Shown here: in pieces, positions 1-6,190 of the stretch
How positions within the stretch are numbered: the first letter of the stretch is position 1
How the letters are laid out: every line of letters begins with the position of its first letter
NCBI GenBank assembly: GCA_910577605.1
Contig: CAJTON010000026.1
Location: forward strand, 31,588 to 45,215
Reading direction: 5' to 3'
Origin: an uncultured Butyrivibrio sp.
GTDB lineage: Bacteria > Bacillota > Clostridia > Lachnospirales > Lachnospiraceae
DNA length: 13,628 nucleotides
The notes under the pieces: generated by a model
The model's database searches: none
Seen by the model: the letters and a program-made list of their open reading frames with translations, nothing else
Told to the model about the DNA's origin: nothing
Translations under genes and position numbers: made by a program

Positions 1-1594
1 AGACCGAGCAGATTCCGCTGCCATAGCACAGTCTGCACGAGCCGGTTCCCTGACAGCGGGCGCAGGTACGGGTATGCGTCCCTGTCCCGCCAGTCGAGCC
101 TCCCGTAGAACCTCCGCCCGTTGAACCTCCCGTCGAGCCTCCTCCCGTCGAGTAGGTTGAGGAATTTCCGCTTCCCTTACATTTTGGGCAGACTCCCTTG
201 TTGCACGCCATACAGACTTTTTTACCTGTTGTCGAGCAATATTTACAATCTACTTTTATATAGGAATGAATACATCTTATATTTCCGGTTCCGCCGCATT
301 CGCTGCACTCCGTCTTTCCGTCTCCGCCACAATCAGGACAGAGGTGACTGTTCTTACAGTATATATATCCCTTTCCCAGACACAGACAGTTTCCTTTTCT
401 GGTACATGTATAGTATGGATAGCTTCCCGGGCATGGTATTTTTCCTCTATCGCACTCGGAGCAGGAGTCTGTAATTCCTTCGCCGTAACAGCGTGCGCAT
501 TGTCCCACATATCCTTCTCCATTACATGCGCTGCAGGTTCTGGTGTAAATTGTGGAGCTTGTAACGGGGTATGATGAGGGTCGGCACCCGTATTTACACT
601 CATTCATTTTGCCCGTACCGCTGCAATATTCGCATGAACCGTAATATCCTGTTCCCTGACAATTCCAGTGCTTACCCGTACCGGCGCAATCCTCGCACAA
701 AACACCCTTGTCAGGCGCCCACTTAGCATAGAAGGTCACGGTATCACCGTTCACCGCCGTCGTTTTTGATACCGAAGCTTTGTTTTCATATACATATCTC
801 TCATATTTGGAGCCTATGGCGGCGACCTCAGAGGCGCTTACCCAGCCGTCTTTTCCGCAGAACCACTTATCGTCGGAGGCACGGTGCGCCGTCCAGCCGA
901 CGAAGGTGACTCCGCTGCCCATAGTGAAGATATTCGCCCTCGTAGCGGTGCTTACCCCGTAGGTTATCGTCTGGTCAGCCATGCTTGCGCTTCCGCCGGT
1001 TAAATAATAGTAATAGCCTGCATTGTATTTTATTGTGTATGTGTTGGCTTTCCAGTATGCGTAAAACGTCACAGTATCTCCGTTTACCGTTGTGGTCTGC
1101 GCCACCGTGTTTTTGTTAGGGTATAAAGCTTTCTTGTAACCCTTTGTGCTGATCTCGGCTGCCGTCCTCCAGCCGTCGTTTCCGCAGAACCACTTCTTGT
1201 CGGACGCGCGGTATGCCGTCCAGCCCTTGAAGGTATATCCGCTTCTCGTGAACACGTTCGCCCTCGTAGCGGTGCTTACCCCGTAGGTTACCGTCTGGTT
1301 CGCCATGCTTCCGCTTCCGCCGTTTGCGTTGTACTTTATCGTATATTTTTTTGCGGCACTTGACGCAAGCCTCAGATTCTCTATGTTCATATTGTCCGTT
1401 CTGCCCGGTGTGATTTCCTCACTTAAAACTAACGGTTCATTAAAGCTGTCTTCATGCGAATGTATGTGTTCGTATGAATCTTCGTACTCTCCGCCCATGC
1501 TTGGGGTATTCATACCGAATCCTAATCCTTCTGCCAAAAATATTACCGCGAAGAGCAAAATAAGGATTCTTCTTTTCACGATAAAACTTTTCAT
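1..1594 (-). CDS. Secreted InlB-repeat / DnaJ-like cysteine-ribbon protein (3' end outside window)
   Basis: The frame is open from ATG 1594 to the window edge (531 codons, no stop), so the protein is truncated here. The start follows AAGGAGGG at 1603-1610 with 8 nt spacing. Residues 1-24 form a signal peptide (KRR, then a hydrophobic core), so export is expected. Residues 25-82 are acidic and unassigned. Residues 83-182 and 185-292 are two InlB B-repeat / Listeria-Bacteroides-type repeats, each with YTIKYN at the start, a GWTA core and a WFCG(N/K)DGW insert. From residue 300 to about 475 come at least ten DnaJ-like cysteine motifs of the form CxxCxGxG (CEDCAGTG, CEYCSGTG, CSACNGEG, CSECGGTG, CPKCKGSG). 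A GGGST linker follows at 482-504, then another ribbon (CARCQGTG, CRLCYGSG). InlB-type repeats are known from surface proteins. Zinc binding by the ribbons is inferred from DnaJ. The function is unknown, and no anchor is visible because the C-terminus is missing. Confidence 0.85.
   Translation of the reverse strand, partial: MKSFIVKRRILILLFAVIFLAEGLGFGMNTPSMGGEYEDSYEHIHSHEDSFNEPLVLSEEITPGRTDNMNIENLRLASSAAKKYTIKYNANGGSGSMANQTVTYGVSTATRANVFTRSGYTFKGWTAYRASDKKWFCGNDGWRTAAEISTKGYKKALYPNKNTVAQTTTVNGDTVTFYAYWKANTYTIKYNAGYYYYLTGGSASMADQTITYGVSTATRANIFTMGSGVTFVGWTAHRASDDKWFCGKDGWVSASEVAAIGSKYERYVYENKASVSKTTAVNGDTVTFYAKWAPDKGVLCEDCAGTGKHWNCQGTGYYGSCEYCSGTGKMNECKYGCRPSSYPVTSSTIYTRTCSACNGEGYVGQCARCYGEGITDSCSECDRGKIPCPGSYPYYTCTRKGNCLCLGKGYIYCKNSHLCPDCGGDGKTECSECGGTGNIRCIHSYIKVDCKYCSTTGKKVCMACNKGVCPKCKGSGNSSTYSTGGGSTGGSTGGGSTGGSTGGTGTHTRTCARCQGTGSCRLCYGSGICSV
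83..151 (-). repeat. GGGST/GGST linker-encoding tandem repeat
   Basis: This is an in-frame degenerate tandem repeat in the secreted protein gene (residues about 482-504). It encodes alternating STGGG and STGG units between the main cysteine-ribbon block and a further ribbon. The DNA units (GGAGGCTCGACG and variants) differ at third positions. It probably encodes a flexible spacer and may vary in length between strains. Confidence 0.75.
933..966 (-). repeat. 34-bp perfect direct repeat, copy in InlB-type repeat 2
   Basis: This stretch is identical to 1257-1290 and lies exactly 324 bp (108 codons) away in the same frame. It encodes the conserved TYGVSTATRAN core of the second InlB-type repeat. 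Identity at the DNA level, including third positions, points to recent duplication or gene conversion between the repeats. Confidence 0.85.
1257..1290 (-). repeat. 34-bp perfect direct repeat, copy in InlB-type repeat 1
   Basis: This is the partner of 933-966, encoding the same TYGVSTATRAN core in the first InlB-type repeat. Flanking sequence is similar but diverged, for example a T/C change immediately after the identical block. Confidence 0.85.
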
Positions 1595-1656
1595 AAAATA
1601 GACCCTCCTTTAAATAAACTCTGATTCCTTTTATTTTTAAGTATTCATTTAACGAA

Positions 1657-1665
1657 ATTGTAGCA
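1657..1665 (-). promoter_or_regulatory. Extended -10 promoter for the InlB/cysteine-ribbon gene
   Basis: The minus strand reads TGCTACAAT, which is a TGn extension directly before a -10 box TACAAT (1657-1662). No good -35 box lies 17 nt upstream, which fits an extended -10 promoter. It would give a 5' leader of roughly 55 nt before ATG 1594. Confidence 0.5.
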
Positions 1666-1718
1666 TACGGGAAGCCGCTTTGGGTATGCAGACCGCATTC
1701 TTTTGGCATAATACATAC

Positions 1719-1756
1719 AAAAAAGACCGCACACTCGCTAAGGGGAATATGCGGTC
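1719..1756 (-). terminator. Rho-independent terminator after the PAS-GGDEF-EAL gene
   Basis: On the minus strand a 7-bp stem, GACCGCA (1750-1756) with TGCGGTC (1725-1731), encloses an 18-nt loop and is followed at once by six T (1719-1724). It lies about 55 nt beyond the stop codon of the upstream gene. The loop is long, so the strength is uncertain. Confidence 0.7.
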
Positions 1757-1810
1757 CTAATTTTATTAAAGCTTAAAATATTTTAGATCAATTATCCATG
1801 CCCTGACAGC

Positions 1811-3904
1811 CTAGAGCTTCTGTATCGCAAAGATGAGGTATTCCAGTTCCCCCTCCGCGTCATACTTTACCGGAATGCAGCCGATGCGGCACGCTTCCGC
1901 CGTTCTGCTCACAAAATCATGTATAAGGGGCTCGCTGCCCTCAAGCCTTTCCTTCACCATGTCGGTCCTTATAAACTCCAGAAGCGGCGGGACACTCTCA
2001 TCGTCCGCAAAGGCGACCATGGCTTTTTCAAAGCTTCCGGTGATCCTTCCCGTATAGCCAAGTATCCTGTGTATCTCCGGCACGGCGTGGTACTCCTGAT
2101 ATGTGTCCTCCTTAAGATTAAGCACATGCACCGAAAGATACTCCTCCGTCAGCGAATTTATTATCATCTTGTCTATATTCCTGCTGTATCCCGCCTCGAC
2201 GCGCGCGTCCGCGGAATCTGCCGACCCGCCCGTCATTCCGTCTGATTCCTCGGCGTTTTTGACAAGGATCTTTTCAAACTCCTCCTTGCATATGGGCTTT
2301 GAATAATAATAGCCCTGAAGATATGTCGCTCCCATGCCGCGCACGATCTCGTCGACCGTCTGATTCTCAACGCCCTCCACGACGACTCCGCAGTGCATAC
2401 GGCTGCAAAGCAGCATGATAGCCTCAATTATGGCAAAATCCACCTCGTGCCCAGTCCGTTCAAGCTCCCTGACAAAATTATGCTCGATCTTTATTTCATC
2501 CGCGGGAAGCTTTTTAAGCATCTCCATGGAAGAATATCCCGTTCCAAAATCGTCAAGCGCTATCTGAAATCCGTGCTCGCGCAGCTTTCCGAATATAACT
2601 GCAAGATTTTCGGGAGTCTCAACGTCGCAGCTTTCAGTAAGCTCGATTACTATATTTGAGGGCGAAACCCCGTAATCTTTGGCAGTCTGAGCCACCTCCT
2701 CAACATAGCCCACCTCCATAAACTGACGGTATGACACGTTAAAGCTTACCTTGAAATCCCCGAACCTGTCCTGCCACTCGCGCTGCTGCTTCATCGCCTG
2801 CTTCATTACCCAGCGCCCGACCTTGATGATTCCGTCGTCCTCCTCAAGGATAGGAATAAACTCTACCGGACCGGCATTCTTTATTTTATCGCAGTTCCAG
2901 CGAAGCAGAGCCTCGCACCCGCGTATGCTTGTGCCGTTAGCGTCCACCCATGGCTGAAAATAAAGCTCGAAGCCCTCAAAATTATTGGCAATGCTTTTCT
3001 TAAGCTCGTTCTTTATGGTGATCCTTCTTATCTGCTTGGACTCTATCTCCCCGCTGTAAAACGCCATGCTGCCTTTATTTATGCGCTTTACATAATCCAT
3101 CGCAAGCTCAAGCCTGTTGATCAGCTCGTTCCTGTCGCCGTCCGCAAGCGGATAGCAGTCGGCTCCCGCCGAAATGGAAAGGTTGATGGTCCTGCCGTCC
3201 TTCATATGAAGCACACATATATCCTCCTTGAGCTTGTCAAATACGCGCACCGCTCTCTCCCTGCCGTCGTCCGGAAGAATGAGCATGAACTCGTCCCCGG
3301 TAAAACGGACAGCCTTCTGCCCGTTTTCACAGCAGCCCTCAAGCTGTCTCGCGAACTCGACAAGTATCTCGTCTCCGTAGCCGTAACCGTAGGTATTTAT
3401 AAGCTTGCGGAAATCGTCTATTCCAAAAAGCATGACCACGCCGTTTCCCGCGGTGAAATCATATGTATAAAATTCGTTCTTGGTCAGGATCCCCGTAAGA
3501 TGGTCGTACATACTCTGACAGTCAAGGCGCGTCATCATACCCGCGAATATCTCCTTATTGCCGTCGGAGTCGTATATCATAGTGCCCCTGCACTCCAGCC
3601 ACACATATTTGCCGTATCTGTTCATCGCCCTGTACTGACAGGAATGATGCGCCTTCTCTCCCAAAAAGACATCTCTTATGTCCTTGAGATATTTCTCCCT
3701 GTCGTCAGGATGTATCTTCGCGCTCCAAAGCTCGCCGGGCTCCTCCATATACTCGCCCGGCAAATCAAAATATCTGACTGCGGAAAGCGACCATCTCGCC
3801 ATTCCGGTAGCCATATCCGTAACATATATGTACACGTTGTCGGACGCCTCCGCGAGCGCCTCATACAAACTGCTTTTTAAAATATCCTGACCTTTGGATG
3901 CCAT
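1811..3904 (-). CDS. PAS-GGDEF-EAL protein with C-terminal extension, probable c-di-GMP phosphodiesterase
   Basis: The start is set at ATG 3904 (697 aa) because AAGGAGG lies 6 nt upstream at 3911-3917. An in-frame ATG at 3934 has no such site. There is no signal peptide or membrane segment, so the protein is cytoplasmic. Residues 15-125 are a PAS_3-like sensor (HPDDRE; WLECRG). Residues 130-285 are a GGDEF domain with TGDEF (202-206) instead of GGDEF, glycine 161 where the metal-binding Asp of the D-x-D-x-F motif is expected, and no RxxD inhibitory site. Residues 300-545 are an EAL domain with the main catalytic positions present: E331 in EALLR, N389, E421, DDFGTGYSS at 451-459, K472, E510 and Q530. 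Hydrolysis of c-di-GMP to pGpG is therefore likely. Cyclase activity is doubtful, and the GGDEF domain may only bind GTP. Residues 575-697 form an extra module, possibly PAS-like (EYLSVHVLNLKEDTYQEY). The gene has its own promoter and terminator. Confidence 0.93.
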   Translation of the reverse strand: MASKGQDILKSSLYEALAEASDNVYIYVTDMATGMARWSLSAVRYFDLPGEYMEEPGELWSAKIHPDDREKYLKDIRDVFLGEKAHHSCQYRAMNRYGKYVWLECRGTMIYDSDGNKEIFAGMMTRLDCQSMYDHLTGILTKNEFYTYDFTAGNGVVMLFGIDDFRKLINTYGYGYGDEILVEFARQLEGCCENGQKAVRFTGDEFMLILPDDGRERAVRVFDKLKEDICVLHMKDGRTINLSISAGADCYPLADGDRNELINRLELAMDYVKRINKGSMAFYSGEIESKQIRRITIKNELKKSIANNFEGFELYFQPWVDANGTSIRGCEALLRWNCDKIKNAGPVEFIPILEEDDGIIKVGRWVMKQAMKQQREWQDRFGDFKVSFNVSYRQFMEVGYVEEVAQTAKDYGVSPSNIVIELTESCDVETPENLAVIFGKLREHGFQIALDDFGTGYSSMEMLKKLPADEIKIEHNFVRELERTGHEVDFAIIEAIMLLCSRMHCGVVVEGVENQTVDEIVRGMGATYLQGYYYSKPICKEEFEKILVKNAEESDGMTGGSADSADARVEAGYSRNIDKMIINSLTEEYLSVHVLNLKEDTYQEYHAVPEIHRILGYTGRITGSFEKAMVAFADDESVPPLLEFIRTDMVKERLEGSEPLIHDFVSRTAEACRIGCIPVKYDAEGELEYLIFAIQKL

Positions 3905-3953
3905 TTTTATCCTCCTTGGAAGCCTCAAGCACAAAACTTCCCCTTTATATCAG

Positions 3954-3982
3954 ATTATAATACTTTTTCTAGCTTAGTTCAA
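3954..3982 (-). promoter_or_regulatory. Sigma-A promoter of the PAS-GGDEF-EAL gene
   Basis: The minus strand shows TTGAAC (3977-3982), a 17-nt spacer and TATAAT (3954-3959). This is close to consensus and would give a leader of about 40 nt before ATG 3904. No regulator site or riboswitch is apparent in the short leader. Confidence 0.8.
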
Positions 3983-4020
3983 TACAAAACTGATAAAACT
4001 GACAACACAAATCATACACA

Positions 4021-4062
4021 CCTAAAATTAAAAGCGGTGTCAGAAGATTTTTCTGACACCGC
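4021..4062 (-). terminator. Strong Rho-independent terminator of the lysozyme-lipoprotein operon
   Basis: A perfect 12-bp stem, GCGGTGTCAGAA (4034-4045) with TTCTGACACCGC (4051-4062), has a 5-nt loop. On the minus strand it is followed by TTTTAATTTTA. It begins about 14 nt after the lipoprotein stop codon. Confidence 0.9.
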
Positions 4063-4076
4063 ATAAGTTCTAAATC

Positions 4077-4922
4077 TTAATTTTTGGAGGTTTGGTTTTC
4101 ACCGGAGTCGGGCGTGACTCTAAACTCACTTCCTTCCAAACGATTCTCCCAAAACGATTTAAAATATTTTTCATATTCCGATAAATCCACTTCACGTCCA
4201 TAGGCATAATATTTGTAGCCGCCATCTTCCTGACGCTCGGCATATACAATTTCTTCACTGATAATCTTTTCGGTATCAAAGCTGTATCTGTACAATCCCT
4301 GTGCCGTTAAATCCGCTCCTCCGGCGCCTAATATGTCGCCGTTTTCGCTTACACTTTCCCTGCTGCTGGGATGCCTGTATGCATATACTTTTCCGTCTGT
4401 ATATTCATGAAAAATAACTCTCTGAACAAATCCATATTGCGGTTGTACGTCATAGAACAACTCTTTTTTACCGTCGCCGTCAAAATCAACTGCGGTATAA
4501 CAAATCCATTCCTTAATACTTAACTCTTTCTCAGCCTCAGTATTTGCATACATCTTAAACTCAAACAGCTTCACCTCCGTTTGCGATACTGTATCGACAA
4601 ATACTCCGTCCGACAGGAAGATATTCTTTATTGAATCGGGAATATCCGATTCCGCAAATTTTTTCCTTGCCTCCTCCGCGTTGTATTCCTCCGTATGTTC
4701 CACGGTCTGATTTTCGGCGAAAGTATCGGTCTCAGGCTCCTCTGTCTGATTCTCCGTGGACGGTTCTTTGGTAGGCTTCTCCGCTGCTGTCTTTGTTTCG
4801 CCAGACGTAAAAACAGTTTCCGACGGCTTATTTCCTACATATGAAGTTGAGCTTCCTTTGGTACAACCTGTAAATGTAAGCGTTAAAACGATCCCTGCGA
4901 TAATTAATGATGATTTCTTCAT
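4077..4922 (-). CDS. Putative lipoprotein of unknown function
   Basis: The protein has 281 aa. The N-terminus is a lipoprotein signal: KK, a hydrophobic stretch, then FTGC with the lipidated cysteine at residue 20. Membrane anchoring on the outer face is expected. Residues 21-90 are rich in Thr, Glu, Ser and Pro (repeated ENQT and TEEP-like words) and look like a disordered stalk. The globular part (about 90-270) holds DFDGDGKKEL at 146-155, an Asp-rich turn resembling the calcium-binding loops of FG-GAP/VCBS-like modules. A single copy is not enough to assign that fold. The start is ATG 4922 behind GGGAGGG at about 4930-4936. It begins 17 nt after the lysozyme-like gene and shares its promoter and terminator, so the two products probably work together at the cell surface. 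I do not recognise a named family. Confidence 0.85.
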   Translation of the reverse strand: MKKSSLIIAGIVLTLTFTGCTKGSSTSYVGNKPSETVFTSGETKTAAEKPTKEPSTENQTEEPETDTFAENQTVEHTEEYNAEEARKKFAESDIPDSIKNIFLSDGVFVDTVSQTEVKLFEFKMYANTEAEKELSIKEWICYTAVDFDGDGKKELFYDVQPQYGFVQRVIFHEYTDGKVYAYRHPSSRESVSENGDILGAGGADLTAQGLYRYSFDTEKIISEEIVYAERQEDGGYKYYAYGREVDLSEYEKYFKSFWENRLEGSEFRVTPDSGENQTSKN

Positions 4923-4939
4923 TTCATAACCCTCCCATA

Positions 4940-5914
4940 TTATAATTTATACATAAGCTGATAAATCTGATTGGCAAAACTATTTCGTTCTTCTCTGCGT
5001 TCGTTCGCTTTTCGAGGCATCTCAATACGGTCAAGAAAATATTCCGTGGCGTCGGTCAAGGTTTTCTTATTCTTAAATTCAGCCCATTCACTTTTGCAAT
5101 ACATATCCGTATTCATTTCCGTCCTGAAATAAGCCAGTTGTGCGTTCAGATCTCCCGGCTTCAGACCCATATCATCCGCCTCAGCCAACAGCCCTTTCTT
5201 TCTTAACCAATGGGTCCACTGCATTATACCATAGCCCTTTTTGTCATTAATGTCATATTCATAATCAGGATCGTGATGCGTTATAACTCCGTTTTCATCC
5301 TGCAGATTATTCGATGAGAACCATGACTCCGCCTTCATATTTGCCATAACCGCAGATGCGTGCGTCGCGTCAATGTGCATTTCCAAACGCAGGAAGGTCC
5401 ATATATTTGCAAAATTTTTTCTTTCAACCGGATTCAAATCCTTTATCACGGCAGCTCCCTGATTTTCACTGACAATACTCGCCGCCCTGCTCCTGAAGCT
5501 GTCGACCAGATCAAGCTTTGACTTCGTACTCTGATCCATAGTCCCTGTTTTCGTAAGACCGTAAACCGTCTGGAAATTCCCGATCGCTTTCTTCATCGAC
5601 GCGGAAGTAATGTTACCGTCAATTTTGTCAGTATAAAACCCTAAATTCATCAAAGCGATCTGAATACTGCGGTTAGACGACGTTGCGCTTGCCGGGCTTA
5701 TTCCGATTACCGTCCCGTCTGCATTATAGGTCCGGTAGTTTGTTTCCATTCCGTCTGATTTCTCGTAGATCACTCCTGTCTGGGCGCAACTGTCTTTTAT
5801 CTCTGTTTCGTTTCCCGATAAATGCATATTTTGTTTGAAGTCAGGTGTTTTCTCTGTACTCCATACGACATTTGTATTTTCTTGTATCCTCATCTTTATG
5901 TACAAGTCCTCCAT
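4940..5914 (-). CDS. Peptidoglycan-binding, phage-tail-type lysozyme domain protein
   Basis: The protein has 324 aa from ATG 5914. Residues 80-135 match a PG_binding_1 fold (IQIALMNLGFYTDKIDG, then FQTVYGLTKTGTMD). Residues 165-320 match the phage tail lysozyme family: ASAVMANMKAES with likely catalytic E196, GYGIMQWT at 227-234, and a C-terminal QLAYFRTEM segment. Cleavage of peptidoglycan glycan strands is expected. There is no signal peptide or membrane segment, which is odd for a wall enzyme. ATG 5914 has no upstream Shine-Dalgarno sequence. Its own first codons contain GGAGG (5908-5912), 14 nt before an in-frame ATG at 5893, so the true start may be 5893 (317 aa). It is the first gene of an operon with the lipoprotein. 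The two-gene unit looks AT-richer than the genes around it, which could reflect transfer. No phage structural genes are nearby. Confidence 0.85.
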   Translation of the reverse strand: MEDLYIKMRIQENTNVVWSTEKTPDFKQNMHLSGNETEIKDSCAQTGVIYEKSDGMETNYRTYNADGTVIGISPASATSSNRSIQIALMNLGFYTDKIDGNITSASMKKAIGNFQTVYGLTKTGTMDQSTKSKLDLVDSFRSRAASIVSENQGAAVIKDLNPVERKNFANIWTFLRLEMHIDATHASAVMANMKAESWFSSNNLQDENGVITHHDPDYEYDINDKKGYGIMQWTHWLRKKGLLAEADDMGLKPGDLNAQLAYFRTEMNTDMYCKSEWAEFKNKKTLTDATEYFLDRIEMPRKANERREERNSFANQIYQLMYKL

Positions 5915-5977
5915 GATAATTTTATCTGTTTCAAGTATTCAGCGTATGATTTATAATCTTCTCAAATTTCCATTTTT

Positions 5978-6006
5978 ATTATAAGTATCTTCCACTCTAA
6001 AGTCAA
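5978..6006 (-). promoter_or_regulatory. Sigma-A promoter of the lysozyme-lipoprotein operon
   Basis: The minus strand reads TTGACT (6001-6006), a 17-nt spacer and TATAAT (5978-5983), which is nearly consensus. The predicted leader is about 60 nt to ATG 5914. It is divergent from the hydrogenase promoter, with about 110 bp between the two -35 boxes. Confidence 0.85.
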
Positions 6007-6107
6007 TACGATTTTTTATATGAAATATATAAGTAAAAGAGTACATTACAGAAAATTATCACAGTAAATCATCGCGGTTTTGTTTTCCTTTTTCATACAA
6101 AAATGGA

Positions 6108-6125
6108 TTGTTAATTCATTGACAA
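6108..6125 (+). promoter_or_regulatory. Predicted Rex operator upstream of the [FeFe] hydrogenase
   Basis: The sequence TTGTTAATTCATTGACAA is an 18-bp inverted repeat that differs at one base from the clostridial Rex consensus TTGTTAAnnnnTTAACAA. It covers the -35 box (TTGACA, 6119-6124) of the hydrogenase promoter, so a bound repressor would block RNA polymerase. Rex leaves DNA when NADH is high, so the hydrogenase would be induced under reducing, fermentative conditions. Rex itself is not in this window. Confidence 0.7.
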
Positions 6126-6147
6126 CTATAAGTCAATAAAGTAAAAT
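6119..6147 (+). promoter_or_regulatory. Sigma-A promoter of the [FeFe] hydrogenase gene
   Basis: TTGACA (6119-6124), a 17-nt spacer and TAAAAT (6142-6147) precede the hydrogenase start by about 45 nt. The -35 box is perfect. ATTGAC and GTCAAT (6118-6123 and 6132-6137) form a second inverted repeat inside the promoter. Confidence 0.8.
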
Positions 6148-6190
6148 TAAAAAGAAATTTAAAGTATTCTACTTACGGAGGGAATTTCTG

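Noticed and set aside
277..603. Open frame of 108 aa on the minus strand within the cysteine-ribbon region
   Set aside because: It overlaps the long signal-peptide/InlB/cysteine frame in another phase, has no ribosome binding site and shows no domain.
1452..1709. Minus-strand 85-aa frame starting upstream of the secreted protein gene
   Set aside because: It spans the promoter and start of the secreted protein gene in a different frame. The composition is non-protein-like, and the AAGGAGGG site serves ATG 1594.
3206..3880. 224-aa plus-strand frame opposite the PAS-GGDEF-EAL gene
   Set aside because: It is an antisense shadow. The minus strand in the same place encodes clear PAS and GGDEF domains.
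3905..3953. c-di-GMP riboswitch before the PAS-GGDEF-EAL gene
   Set aside because: The leader is only about 40 nt, too short for a GEMM-type aptamer, and no conserved core is seen.
4940..5914. Remnant prophage
   Set aside because: Only the lysozyme-type domain is phage-like. No capsid, tail, integrase or attachment-site sequence is visible, and the partner gene is a lipoprotein.
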